Counted from the stretch's first letter, positions 25,905-35,889 are shown. The stretch is DNA of 64,000 nt from SKGN01 sp050948865 (GCA_050948865.1 JBMNEQ010000001.1:186001-250000), one strand, 5' to 3'. Numbers and translations: made by a program. Notes: generated by a model from the letters alone, not told the origin.

Positions 25905-26891
25905 ATGTTAGAAAAATATAAAGAAGGACAACCTGTCGCTTATGAAATTTTTAAAAATAGTGTAAAGGAAAAGAAAAGTATTCACGCTTATATGATTCAA
26001 ACTGATAATATTTTATTTGGTAAGCAATTAGCTGTGGATTTTTCTAAGGTTTTAATATGTCCTAAACAGAATTTTGTTGACAAAGGTTGTCAATTTAAAG
26101 ATTGTAATATTTGTAATCGTATTGACAATGATGTTTTTCCTGAATTAAAAATTATTAAACCAGAGGGATTATGGATAAGGAAGGAACAAATATCAGAATT
26201 AAGAGAAAAATTTAGCTTAAAATTGTTAGAAGGAAATAAAAGGATTTATATAATTCTTGAACCAGAAAAATTAAACGTTTATGCTGCTAATAGCATTCTT
26301 AAATTTTTAGAAGAACCGGTTGAGAATGTAATTGCTTTCTTTATTACTACAAACATTTATAATGTTTTAGATACTGTAGTTTCTAGGTGTCAGGTAATTT
26401 ATTTAAATAAAAATAAAAGGGAACAAGTTTTTATAGAAAAAGATAATATTGCATTGTTAAATATAAATTTTTTATTATTAAATGATGAATATTTAAAAAA
26501 TAAGGTTAATATGGAAAAAACTTTAGAAAAGATAATAGGAATTGTAACTTTTATAAAAACTTATGAAAATGTAAAGGAAGATGTTTTATTAAGTTTAAAT
26601 GAACTTTGGAATCCTTATATTCAAAATCAAGACGATATTCTTTTGGCTTTAGAAGTAATTATCTTTTTCTATAAGGATGTTTTGAAATATTTAATGTTAG
26701 AAGAAATTGAATTTTTTGAAGAATATAAAAGTATTATTGAAGAAATTAAAAATAAAAATAATTTTATTGTATTAATTAAAAAAATAAAAAAAGTGTTATT
26801 ACTAAAAGAAAAAATAAAATATAATTTAAATATGTCAATGATTGTTGATAAATTAGTATTTAGTTTAAAGGCGGTGGAAAAAGATGATTGA
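25905..26891 (+). CDS. holB: DNA polymerase III delta' subunit
   Basis: A non-ATPase AAA+ subunit of the clamp loader. The Walker A is degenerate (QTDNILFGKQLAVDF), as expected for delta'. The four-Cys region is CPKQNFVDKGCQFKDCNIC, followed by NSILKFLEEP and a Ser-Arg-Cys sensor, SRCQVI. The ATG chosen (MLEKYKEGQ) follows AAGGAAGGA; an ATG five codons upstream overlaps that site. Overlaps yaaT by 8 nt. Confidence 0.9.
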   Translation: MLEKYKEGQPVAYEIFKNSVKEKKSIHAYMIQTDNILFGKQLAVDFSKVLICPKQNFVDKGCQFKDCNICNRIDNDVFPELKIIKPEGLWIRKEQISELREKFSLKLLEGNKRIYIILEPEKLNVYAANSILKFLEEPVENVIAFFITTNIYNVLDTVVSRCQVIYLNKNKREQVFIEKDNIALLNINFLLLNDEYLKNKVNMEKTLEKIIGIVTFIKTYENVKEDVLLSLNELWNPYIQNQDDILLALEVIIFFYKDVLKYLMLEEIEFFEEYKSIIEEIKNKNNFIVLIKKIKKVLLLKEKIKYNLNMSMIVDKLVFSLKAVEKDD

Positions 26892-27666
26892 AGTTGTTGG
26901 AATTAATTTAGGAAAAAACAAAGGTATAGAATATTTTTTGCCTGGAAAAATTATGATGGAGAAAGGTTTAGATGTAGTTGTTGAGACTGATCGAGGTTTG
27001 CAAATTGGTAAAATTATTACGGAAAAAAGAATGATTAGTGAAAAATCTTTAAAATTTCCTTTAGGAAAAGTTATAAGAGAAGTAACTAAAAAAGATTATT
27101 TACAAAATCAACAAAATGAGGAGGATAGTAATTTAGCTTTTATAGAATGTAAAAGACTTATTAAAAGACATAAGTTACCCATGAGCTTAATTGATGCTAG
27201 TTATACTTTAAATAAAAATCAATTATTGTTTAGGTTTTATGCTGATGAAAGGGTTGATTTTAGAAAATTAGTGAAGGAATTAGCTGCTTTATATAAAACT
27301 AGAATTGAATTAAGGCAGGTAGGAATAAGGGATAAAGCGAAAGAAATAGGTGGAATTGGTCCTTGCGGACGAGTTTTATGTTGTTCCAAATTTTTATATG
27401 ATTTTGATATAATTTCTATTAACATGGCTAAAAATCAAAATATAGCATTAAATCCTAATAAAATAAATGGTGCATGTGGGCGTTTATTATGTTGTTTTTC
27501 GTATGAAAATGAAGAATATAAAAAAATAAGAAAAGGTTTGCCTTCAATAGGGGATATTATAGAAACGAAAAAAGGTCGAGGAGTGGTTCTTAATGTTGAT
27601 GTTTTAAAAGAAAAATATGATGTAGAAATAGAAGGTCAAGAAATTATTACAGTAAAAAAGGAATAA
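26884..27666 (+). CDS. yaaT: PSP1-domain protein YaaT (RicT)
   Basis: RicT is one of three Ric proteins that bind RNase Y and iron-sulfur clusters in Bacillus and influence competence, sporulation and mRNA processing. The PSP1 domain ends with two Cys clusters, GPCGRVLCCSKFL and GACGRLLCCFSYE. The 260 residues match RicT (about 275). The holB-yaaT-rsmI order is as in Bacillus, although yabA and yabB between them are missing. Confidence 0.92.
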   Translation: MIEVVGINLGKNKGIEYFLPGKIMMEKGLDVVVETDRGLQIGKIITEKRMISEKSLKFPLGKVIREVTKKDYLQNQQNEEDSNLAFIECKRLIKRHKLPMSLIDASYTLNKNQLLFRFYADERVDFRKLVKELAALYKTRIELRQVGIRDKAKEIGGIGPCGRVLCCSKFLYDFDIISINMAKNQNIALNPNKINGACGRLLCCFSYENEEYKKIRKGLPSIGDIIETKKGRGVVLNVDVLKEKYDVEIEGQEIITVKKE

Positions 27667-27673
27667 AAAAATT

Positions 27674-28513
27674 ATGAGTCAAAAAAGTTATGATGGTTCG
27701 CCAACTTTATATTTAGTTCCAACTCCTATTGGTAATTTAGAAGATATTACTTTAAGAGCTATAAAAGTTTTAAAAAATGTTGAGGTTGTTTTTGCTGAAG
27801 ATACTAGAAGAACTATAAAGTTATTTAATTTTCTGAAAATTAAGAAAAAATTAATATCTGCTTATGAGCATAACGAAGAACAAGTTAAAATAAAAATGGT
27901 AGAGTATTTAAAAAACAATTGTAATATAGCTCTTGTTTCTGACGGTGGAACTCCTCTTTTATGTGATCCGGGTTATAAATGCGTAAACTTTGTTTTGCAA
28001 TCTGGTTATAATGTGGTTTCTTTGCCTGGTCCTTCGGCATTAATATCTGCTTTAGTTGGATCAAATATTCAAACTCAACCTTTTGTCTTTTATGGTTTTT
28101 TAAATAGTAAAATGAGTAAAAGAAAAAAAGAATTGGAAATGATGAAAAATAATGAATATACCATAATTTTTTATGAAACTGCTCGTCGTATTTATAAAAC
28201 TTTAGAAGAAGTTTTAAATATTTTAGGAAATAGGAAGATTTGTATAACTAGGGAGATTTCCAAGTTTTATGAGGAAATTTATCGGGGAAAGATAAGTGAG
28301 ATTAAAGAACAGGTAAAGGATGTTAAAGGAGAAATAGTAGTTATTATTGAGGGAAAGAAAAACAATTTTATTGAAGAAGATTTAGATTTATTGGAACACG
28401 TTGATATGTATATTAATAGTGGTTATAGTATAAAAGAAGCGGTTAAGAACGTAGCGAAAAAAAGGAATGTTTCTAAAAAGGATCTTTACAAGAAATATCA
28501 TATAAGGAAGTGA
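27674..28513 (+). CDS. rsmI: 16S rRNA 2'-O-ribose methyltransferase RsmI
   Basis: Methylates the ribose of C1402 in 16S rRNA. The tetrapyrrole-methylase fold shows LYLVPTPIGNLEDITLRA near the N-terminus, AEDTRRT, SDGGTPLLCDPG and SLPGPSALISAL. The 279 residues are typical. The start ATGAGTCAAAAAAG has only an A-rich leader. Ends in TGA, one of the clear uses of TGA as stop in this genome. Confidence 0.95.
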   Translation: MSQKSYDGSPTLYLVPTPIGNLEDITLRAIKVLKNVEVVFAEDTRRTIKLFNFLKIKKKLISAYEHNEEQVKIKMVEYLKNNCNIALVSDGGTPLLCDPGYKCVNFVLQSGYNVVSLPGPSALISALVGSNIQTQPFVFYGFLNSKMSKRKKELEMMKNNEYTIIFYETARRIYKTLEEVLNILGNRKICITREISKFYEEIYRGKISEIKEQVKDVKGEIVVIIEGKKNNFIEEDLDLLEHVDMYINSGYSIKEAVKNVAKKRNVSKKDLYKKYHIRK

Positions 28514-28517
28514 TAGG

Positions 28518-29108
28518 GTGAAATTGATTGTTGGTTTAGGAAATCCTGGATTATTATATAAAAATACACGTCATAATATAGGTTTTTATGTTATAGATGA
28601 AATTTTAAAAGATATGAAAATAACTAAATTTAAAACCAAGTTTGGAGGTTTATATAATTCTTTATTAATTAAAGATCAACAAGTAATCTTTTTAAAACCA
28701 TATAAATATATAAATTTATCTGGGGAGGTAATTAAAGATTTTGTTGATTATTTTAATATAAACATTTCAGATATTTTGATTATTCATGATGATTTAGATT
28801 TACCTATTGGATATTATAAAATAAAAAAATCAGGAGGGACGGGTGGCCATAATGGCCTGAAAAGTGTTGAGGGATCACTAAAAACTAAAAATTATACTCG
28901 TTTAAAAATTGGTATATCTAATAATAAAAGTATGGAAACGCATAAATATGTTTTAGAAAAGTTTTCACTAAAAGAAAGGGAAGAACTTGAAAAAAATATA
29001 ATAATAATTAAAAAAATGGTTTTTGATTATATAAATATGGATCTAAAAGATGTTATGAATAAATATAATAAAAAATATTTAAAATGGTTTTCTTGTCAGG
29101 AAGGATAA
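28518..29108 (+). CDS. pth: Peptidyl-tRNA hydrolase
   Basis: Recycles peptidyl-tRNA that drops off ribosomes. LIVGLGNPGLLYKNTRHNIG contains the conserved Asn and catalytic His; HDDLDLPIG and GGTGGHNGLKS follow. The 196 residues match the family. The start is GTG after GGAAGTG. It is followed one base later by mfd, keeping the pth-mfd-spoVT order of Bacillus. Confidence 0.96.
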   Translation: MKLIVGLGNPGLLYKNTRHNIGFYVIDEILKDMKITKFKTKFGGLYNSLLIKDQQVIFLKPYKYINLSGEVIKDFVDYFNINISDILIIHDDLDLPIGYYKIKKSGGTGGHNGLKSVEGSLKTKNYTRLKIGISNNKSMETHKYVLEKFSLKEREELEKNIIIIKKMVFDYINMDLKDVMNKYNKKYLKWFSCQEG

Positions 29109-29109
29109 A

Positions 29110-32100
29110 ATGCAATATATAAAAACAAGATTTAATAAGTATAAGGGAAATAAAATAAGTTTATCGGGATTAACTGATGAACTTTTATGTATTTATTTAC
29201 AAAATTTATTGGAAGAGGAAAAAGATGATATTGTTGTTGTAACTAGTTCATTGTTTGAAGCAAATAGTATTTATCAATCTTTGCTTGATAAGAATATTAA
29301 AGTTTTTTTGTTTCCGATGGATGATTTTTTAATAAGCGAAGTTTTAACAGTAAGTTCTGATTTTGAAATAACAAGATTAGAAACTTTAATTAATTTAACA
29401 AAAACGAAAACAAAAAAAATTGTTGTAACACATCTAATGGGTTTTTTACGATATTTACCTTCTAGGATAATATGGCAAGATAAAAAAATAAGACTAAAAA
29501 GGGGTTTAAAAATATCCAAAGAACATTTAATTGAAAAATTAATGGATGTTGGATATAAAAGGACAAGTTTAGTTTCTCAGACAGGAGAATTTGGAGATAG
29601 AGGGTTTATTATTGATGTTTATTTAATTGGAGAGGAATTCCCTCTTCGGATTGAATTTTGGGGAAATGAAATTGAATCCTTAAGATTTTTTGATGTTGAT
29701 ACTCAACTTTCCATAAGAAAAATAAAAGATATTATTATTTATCCTTTTACTGAATTTTTATCTAATTTAAATAATCAAATTACAAAGGAACAAAAATATC
29801 TTTTTTATTATAATAAAGAAGTAGATAATATTGTAAATTATTGTAATAATCCTATTATAATATATAAGGATTATAATAAAATAAAAAAAGATAATATTTA
29901 TTTACAAAAACAATTAGATCAATATAAAATTAAAAAACAAGAAAATATTAAAACTAATTATATGTTTAAACTTCAAAACCTTATTTATAAAAAAGAAATT
30001 TTTGTTCAAGGTTTAGAAGACTTTTCCGTTTTGAATGTGGATGAATCTTTTAAATATAAAAGTAAAGAAATAGAGCCTTTTAATTATTCTATATTTTCTA
30101 TTAATAAAATAATTAATGATTACTTATCGAATGGAAAAACAATTATAATTTATTTAGATAATGAAAAAGATTTTAAAAAACTTGAAGGAATTTTAAAAAT
30201 TAAATTTTTATATACAAATGATAAACAAATTTATCATAAAGTTGTTAATTTTATAAAAAAGAAGGTAAATAAAGGTTTTGTTTTTGAAGAATTTGTGGTT
30301 TTAACTTCTTTTGAATTATTTGGAATAAGAAACAAAAAAGGTTTTTATAAAAGTCATTTTCGTTTTAGTAAAAAGATTAAAAATTTTAAAAATTTAACTA
30401 TTGGGGATTATGTAGTTCATAATATACATGGAATTGGAATTTATGAAGGGTTAGATACGTTAATAATAAAAGAAAAAAAGAAAGATTATTTAAAAATAAG
30501 ATATAAAAACGAAGATTATTTATATATTCCTGTTGAAAAAATAGATTTTCTTTTTAAATATTCTAGTTTTGAAGGTTCTGTTCCTAAAATCAATGCATTG
30601 GGCAGTGTTAGTTGGCAACGAGCTAAAATAAATGCTCATAAAAAGGTAAAGGATATTGCCGCTAAATTATTAAAAACATCTATATTAAGAGAAACTAAAA
30701 AAGGGTTTTCTTTTTCTAAAGATGGTTATGAACAAAAACTTTTTGAAGAAAAGTTTTTTTATCAAGAGACAAAGGATCAATTAAATGCTATAAAACAGAT
30801 AAAGGATGATATGGAATTATTACAGCCTATGGATAGGGTTTTATGTGGGGATGTTGGATATGGAAAAACGGAGGTTGCTTTTCGGGCTGCTTTTAAGGCT
30901 GTTAATGATAATAAGCAAGTTGCCTTTTTATGCCCGACAACAATTTTATCTTTACAACATTATAATAATGCTTTAGATCGTTTTTCTCAGTTTCCAATTA
31001 GAATTGAGTTATTAAATAGATTTACACCAGCAAAAAAGGTTTTAGAAATACTTAAATTATTAAAAGAAGGAATAATTGATATTGTTTTTGGAACACATCG
31101 TCTTCTTAGTAATGATGTAAATTTTAAAGATTTAGGCTTATTAATTATTGACGAAGAACAACGATTTGGTGTTATTCATAAAGAAAGATTAAAAGAATTA
31201 AAAGTTAATGTGGATGTTTTAGTTTTATCAGCTACGCCAATACCAAGAACTCTTCAATTATCTTTGAGCGGGATTAAAAGCTTATCTTTAATTGAAACAC
31301 CACCCTTAAATAGGTTTCCAATTCAAACTTATGTTCTTGAATATGATGATTTTATAATTAAGGAAGCTATTTATAAAGAATTAGCGCGTAATGGGCAAGT
31401 TTTTTTTCTTTATAATAAAATTTCTAATATAATTGAAAAGGTTTTTTATTTGCAAAGGCTAATCCCTGAAGCTAAAATAACTTATGCTCATGGTCAAATG
31501 TCAAAATTAGAAATAGAAGAAAGAATGATTTCTTTTATAAAAAAGGATTATGATATATTAGTTTGCACTACAATTATTGAAATTGGAATTGATATTGCTA
31601 ATGTTAATACATTAATTATAAATGATGCAGATATGTTTGGTTTAAGTCAGTTGTATCAAATAAGAGGAAGAGTAGGACGAAGTGATAAAATTGCTTATGC
31701 ATATTTAACTTATAAAAAGGAAAAGGTTTTAAATGAAAATGCTATAAAAAGATTAAACGCTATTAAAGAGTTTACGGAATTAGGAAGTGGTTTTGGTATC
31801 GCTCTTAGAGATTTATCTATTAGAGGAGCAGGAAATATTTTAGGAAGTGAACAAGCGGGTTATATTGATAGTATTGGTATTGATTTATATTTAAAGATGT
31901 TAAATGAAGAGGTTAATAAATTAAAAAATATAAAAGATGATAATTTTGAACAACAAGATGAAAAACCACTTATAAATATTGAAACGCATATTGATGATAA
32001 TTATGTTAAAGATAATGATTTAAAAATAGAAATTCATCAAAAAATAAATGAAATTGATAGTTTATTGAAATTGTCTGAAATAAAAGAGGAGTTGGAAGAT

Positions 32101-32406
32101 CGTTTTGGTAATATTTCTGAATCTATGCTACTTTATATGCACCAAGAATTATTCGAAAAAGAAGCAAAAAAGGTGGGAATAATAAAAGTAGAAGAAAAAT
32201 TAGAACGAATAGAATTTTGGTTTGCTGAAAGAAAAGAGATTAAAATAGATTTTTCATATATTTATGGCCTTGTAGAGAAACAACCTCAATTATTTAATTT
32301 AAAATATAGGAACAACAAATTAATTTTTATTATTGAAATAAAAAAGTTAAAAAAGCATTGGTTATATCTAATTTTAGAAATTTTGCATAGAATTAAAAAA
32401 GATTAA
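29110..32406 (+). CDS. mfd: Transcription-repair coupling factor Mfd
   Basis: An SF2 translocase that removes stalled RNA polymerase and recruits UvrA. The N-terminal UvrB-like part (1 to about 400) is followed by the RNA polymerase-interacting domain with GDYVVHNIHGIGIYEGLDTL. Motor motifs: GDVGYGKTEVAFRAAFKA (Walker A), DEEQRFGV (DExx box), SATPIPRTL and QIRGRVGRS. The C-terminal UvrA-binding region has DRFGN. The 1098 residues are slightly under the Bacillus length (1177). Confidence 0.97.
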   Translation: MQYIKTRFNKYKGNKISLSGLTDELLCIYLQNLLEEEKDDIVVVTSSLFEANSIYQSLLDKNIKVFLFPMDDFLISEVLTVSSDFEITRLETLINLTKTKTKKIVVTHLMGFLRYLPSRIIWQDKKIRLKRGLKISKEHLIEKLMDVGYKRTSLVSQTGEFGDRGFIIDVYLIGEEFPLRIEFWGNEIESLRFFDVDTQLSIRKIKDIIIYPFTEFLSNLNNQITKEQKYLFYYNKEVDNIVNYCNNPIIIYKDYNKIKKDNIYLQKQLDQYKIKKQENIKTNYMFKLQNLIYKKEIFVQGLEDFSVLNVDESFKYKSKEIEPFNYSIFSINKIINDYLSNGKTIIIYLDNEKDFKKLEGILKIKFLYTNDKQIYHKVVNFIKKKVNKGFVFEEFVVLTSFELFGIRNKKGFYKSHFRFSKKIKNFKNLTIGDYVVHNIHGIGIYEGLDTLIIKEKKKDYLKIRYKNEDYLYIPVEKIDFLFKYSSFEGSVPKINALGSVSWQRAKINAHKKVKDIAAKLLKTSILRETKKGFSFSKDGYEQKLFEEKFFYQETKDQLNAIKQIKDDMELLQPMDRVLCGDVGYGKTEVAFRAAFKAVNDNKQVAFLCPTTILSLQHYNNALDRFSQFPIRIELLNRFTPAKKVLEILKLLKEGIIDIVFGTHRLLSNDVNFKDLGLLIIDEEQRFGVIHKERLKELKVNVDVLVLSATPIPRTLQLSLSGIKSLSLIETPPLNRFPIQTYVLEYDDFIIKEAIYKELARNGQVFFLYNKISNIIEKVFYLQRLIPEAKITYAHGQMSKLEIEERMISFIKKDYDILVCTTIIEIGIDIANVNTLIINDADMFGLSQLYQIRGRVGRSDKIAYAYLTYKKEKVLNENAIKRLNAIKEFTELGSGFGIALRDLSIRGAGNILGSEQAGYIDSIGIDLYLKMLNEEVNKLKNIKDDNFEQQDEKPLINIETHIDDNYVKDNDLKIEIHQKINEIDSLLKLSEIKEELEDRFGNISESMLLYMHQELFEKEAKKVGIIKVEEKLERIEFWFAERKEIKIDFSYIYGLVEKQPQLFNLKYRNNKLIFIIEIKKLKKHWLYLILEILHRIKKD

Positions 32407-32412
32407 TAAAAG

Positions 32413-32441
32413 GTATATTTATCTATTACTTTCGCATAATA
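32413..32441 (+). promoter_or_regulatory. Candidate sigma-G promoter of spoVT
   Basis: GTATA, a 17-bp spacer, CATAATA. This fits the forespore sigma-G pattern (gHATR, 17-18 bp, CATNHTA). spoVT is known to be under sigma-G in Bacillus. Confidence 0.65.
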
Positions 32442-32469
32442 AAAGGGATGAGGAAAGAGAGGTAATAGA

Positions 32470-34008
32470 GTGAAGTCTACCGGAATTTTAAGAAGAATTG
32501 ATAATTTAGGTAGGATTGTTATTCCTAAGGAAATTAGAAAAAGTTTAAGAATAAAAGATGGTGAGTATTTGGATATATCTATTTTAGATGAAAGAATTAT
32601 TCTTCAAAAGCATTCTTTAATAAAAATAATTAATGATGAAGCTCAATTATGTATAGATGTTGCTGAAAACATAATGGATGTTGGTATCATTATTACTGAT
32701 AGGGAAAAAGTAATTGCAACTTCAAGTAATTATAAAAAAAAGTATTTTGAAAAAGATATTTCAAAGGAATTAGAACAATTTTTAATTAATAAAGAAAATA
32801 AGATTGATGCTGAGGAAATAAAAGCATTAAAAATAATAGAAAATGAAATTGAAGAAGTTTATAGTATTTTAATGCCTATTGTTGTAAATGGAGATTCAAT
32901 TGGATTATTAATCATTTTATCTGAAATGAATAAATTAGGAGACTTTGATAAAAAAATAGCTAATTTTATTGTTGATTTTTTAGCTAGACAATACTTGTTT
33001 TTATATTTAATGGAATTACCTCTATCTATTATTCTTGTTGATAAAACTGCTAAAGTATAATTTATTTTTTCTTCACTAGGTGATTTTTCAAATGCACTTG
33101 GAAACTTCTTATAATCCATAGCAAAGCGTTTATTATATTTAGGAATAAAAACATTTATTAAATATTCATTAGCTTTTTCAAGTGTGTGTATTCCGTTTAA
33201 TTTTAACTCATTAATTAGTCTTCCTTGAAATGTACCGTTAGTACGTTCAATAATTGGTTTTGCTTCAGGAACACTACTTGTTTTTAAATCAATACCTAGT
33301 TGTTTACATGAATAACCATACTGGGTAAGGATATCATTTTCAGATGTTTTTTTATCAGGGTTTAATTTGTTATAATTGAATACAGTTCTATTATCTGTTT
33401 TAAAACTATAAGGAATGCCATAACCTTTTAGGATTTGATATTTGGTTTGATAATAACCCTTTAAAGTTTCCTGATAGTCAAAATAACCGCCGACAACTGT
33501 GTTTGTTGCTTTATCTACAGCTAGATGAAGACATGTTTTAAAATCCCCAAACCATTGGTGTATTGAACCGTCTTGTTCAATAATTTCTCCGAAGTATTTT
33601 GGTTTTTCTTGCCTTGGGTGAGAATCCTCAATTGCTATCTCATTATTAACAATAACTTCTACTTCTTCTTCAGTTTTACCAGTCAGTAATTTTTCTTTTA
33701 ACAATTGTTGTTTTCTATATTCCTTTCTAGTTCTTTTACGAGCCCTAGGCGATAAAATACCTGCCTTATTTAAAGTATTATAAATAAAATTATAAGAGAC
33801 CTTTATGTTTTCAACTTCTTCAAGATATTCTTTAAAATGATTAAAATTAAAACCTTGATATTTAATAGTATAAAGTAGTACAATATCATCAGAAAGAGAT
33901 TTATCGTGTGCTATACTGGGTTTCTTATTTCGATTGCCATGTATAAAACCAGATTTACCTCTTTTTTTATAAATAATTAAAAGACGATCAATTTGTCATA
34001 TGGAATAA
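32470..34008 (+). pseudogene. spoVT: Stage V sporulation regulator SpoVT, interrupted three codons from its end
   Basis: A forespore transcription factor that tunes sigma-G genes. The N-terminal AbrB-type DNA-binding domain begins MKSTGILRRIDNLGRIVIPK; a GAF-like domain follows and reaches DFLAR at residue 173. There a ~1,008-bp internal IS fragment (32990-33997) begins. Directly after it the sequence reads ATATGGAATAA: joining the flanks gives AGA CAT ATG GAA TAA, close to the family ending FLARQME. As it stands, the reading frame runs into the IS fragment and stops at 33060, replacing the last three residues with about 22 foreign ones. Since the folded domains are complete, function may survive. 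The start is GTG after AGAGGTAATA. Confidence 0.85.
32990..33997. mobile_element. End-less internal IS fragment inside spoVT
   Basis: Matches 21261-22268 of the complete IS at constant offset (11,729 bp) with no difference I could find over 1,008 bp. It lacks both inverted repeats and the ends of the transposase gene (about the first 38 and last 92 codons). No target duplication is visible. Ordinary transposition cannot make this; recombination, repair capture or an assembly error could. Confidence 0.85.
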
Positions 34009-34026
34009 ATATTTTTGAAAAGCAAA

Positions 34027-34055
34027 TTGAAAAATATTTTAGATTATGTTATAAT
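34027..34055 (+). promoter_or_regulatory. Promoter of the metG T-box transcript
   Basis: TTGAAA, a 17-bp spacer, TATAAT: a near-consensus sigma-A promoter about 30 bp before the T-box stem I. Confidence 0.85.
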
Positions 34056-34082
34056 TTTTATATCATTTTGTTATATTTAAAA

Positions 34083-34290
34083 GCGTAGAATGAATGAGTA
34101 GATAAATATTTATTTTTAGAGATCTCTAATTGCTGAAAAAAAGAGAAATAAAATTTATTGAAGATGATTCAGGAGTTTTTTAGGAAACTAAAACGTTAAC
34201 AGCGTTATTGAAGAGAGCATAATAACTTTTTATTATGAAATAAGGTGGTACCGCGTTTTAACGTCCTTACAAATAAGGCGTTTTTTTATT
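34083..34290 (+). promoter_or_regulatory. T-box riboswitch (probably tRNA-Met) before metG
   Basis: A leader RNA that reads uncharged tRNA and switches between antiterminator and terminator. The T-box AAGGTGGTACCGCG (34242-34255) is nearly perfect. Upstream there is GAGTAG, an apical stem with a GCTG loop and GAAGATGATTC, where ATG (34164-34166) is the natural specifier codon for Met. The terminator follows: AACG-CCTTA/TAAGG-CGTT with a bulged T, then a T-run (about 34259-34288). Confidence 0.92.
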
Positions 34291-34323
34291 AGGAGAAATT
34301 AAAAAGGAAAGGAGATTTTTAAA

Positions 34324-35889
34324 ATGAAGGAGAAATATTATATTACAACGGCGATAGCTTATACTTCAGGGAAACCTCACATAGGAAATACATATGAAAT
34401 TGTATTAGCTGATGCTATCGCTCGTTATAAAAGATTACAAGGATTTGATGTTTATTTTCAAACGGGAACAGATGAACATGGGCAAAAAATCCAATTAATG
34501 GCTGAATCATTAAATAGAAAACCAAAAGAGCATGTTGATTTAGTAGCTAAAGAAATAAAAAGGATTTGGGATATTATGAATACGAGTTATGATGCTTTTA
34601 TTAGGACTAGTGATTGTATCCATAAAGATAAGGTAGCTGCAATTTTTAAAAAATTATATGAGGAAGGAGATATTTATAAAGGAGAATATAAAGGTCTTTA
34701 TTGTACACCTTGTGAAACCTTTTTAACTAAATCACAATTAATTGATAATAAATGTCCTGATTGTCATCGAGAAGTAATAGAAGCCCATGAAGAGGCCTAT
34801 TTTTTAAAGTTAAATAAGTATGCACCACAATTGATTAAATATATAAATCAAAATCCTCAATTTTTACAACCAGAATCTCGAAAAAATGAAATGATAAATA
34901 ATTTTTTAAAACCTGGTTTACAAGATTTATGTGTTTCAAGGACTTCTTTTGATTGGGGAATTCCAGTATCCTTTGATGAAAAACATATAGTATATGTATG
35001 GATTGACGCTTTAAGTAATTATATTACCTTTTTAGGTTATAATCCTGATGGAAAATCTGATTTAAAATATGAAAAGTATTGGCCCGCAGATCTTCATTTG
35101 ATAGGAAAGGATATTTTTCGTTTTCATGCTATTTATTGGCCAATTATGTTAATGGCGCTTGGAGAACCTTTGCCTAAAAAGGTTTTTGGACATCCATGGT
35201 TGTTGATGGATGGAGGAAAGATGAGTAAATCAAAAGGAAATGTTTTATACGCTGATGATTTAGTGTCATTATTTGGAGTTGATGCTATTAGGTTTTATGT
35301 ATTAAGCGAAACACCTTATGCTAATGATGGGATTATAACTTATGATTTAATTATTGATCGTATTAATTCAGAATTAGCTAATTCTTTAGGAAATCTTGTT
35401 CATCGGACTTTAAATATGAATAGTAAATATTTTAATGGTATTGTTCAAGAATCTAAAACATTTTCTCAAAAGGATCTAGAATTGAAAGATTTAGTTTTAT
35501 TAACTCCTAAGTTAGTTGAAAGGGCAATGGAAGAACTTCATATAAATAAGGCATTGGAAAACATTTTTAATTTAGTACGTAAATGTAATAAATATATTGA
35601 GGAAGTAACTCCGTGGCAATTAGAAAAAAATAAGAAATATGATGAATTAGCGACAGTAATGTATAATCTTTTAGAAAGTATAAGGTTTATTGCTGTTCTT
35701 TTGCAACCCTTTATGCCTGAAACTTCAAACAAAATATTTAATCTAATTAAAAGTGAAAAGTGTGATTTAAAATCTTTAGAAACTTTTACAGGAATAGAAG
35801 TAGGAAGTAAAATTGAAAAAGGAAAGCCATTATTTATGAGAATTAATAAAGAAGAAAAATTAGAAGAAATAAATCAAATTTTAAAATAA
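34324..35889 (+). CDS. metG: Methionyl-tRNA synthetase, short form
   Basis: Charges tRNA-Met. The class I motif is AYTSGKPHIGN (HIGH as HIGN), with the connective zinc knuckle CTPCETF and CPDCHRE and the KMSKSKGN loop. The 521 residues end right after the anticodon-binding helical domain, so the C-terminal EMAP/Trbp111-like tRNA-binding domain of the Bacillus enzyme (664 residues) is absent. An AAAGGAGATT ribosome-binding site follows the T-box terminator. Controlled by the upstream T-box. Confidence 0.96.
   Translation: MKEKYYITTAIAYTSGKPHIGNTYEIVLADAIARYKRLQGFDVYFQTGTDEHGQKIQLMAESLNRKPKEHVDLVAKEIKRIWDIMNTSYDAFIRTSDCIHKDKVAAIFKKLYEEGDIYKGEYKGLYCTPCETFLTKSQLIDNKCPDCHREVIEAHEEAYFLKLNKYAPQLIKYINQNPQFLQPESRKNEMINNFLKPGLQDLCVSRTSFDWGIPVSFDEKHIVYVWIDALSNYITFLGYNPDGKSDLKYEKYWPADLHLIGKDIFRFHAIYWPIMLMALGEPLPKKVFGHPWLLMDGGKMSKSKGNVLYADDLVSLFGVDAIRFYVLSETPYANDGIITYDLIIDRINSELANSLGNLVHRTLNMNSKYFNGIVQESKTFSQKDLELKDLVLLTPKLVERAMEELHINKALENIFNLVRKCNKYIEEVTPWQLEKNKKYDELATVMYNLLESIRFIAVLLQPFMPETSNKIFNLIKSEKCDLKSLETFTGIEVGSKIEKGKPLFMRINKEEKLEEINQILK

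Noticed and set aside
32859..33704. Apparent minus-strand ORF of 281 codons in the spoVT region
   Set aside because: It joins the end-less IS fragment to antisense spoVT sequence; it is a chimera of the insertion and not a gene.
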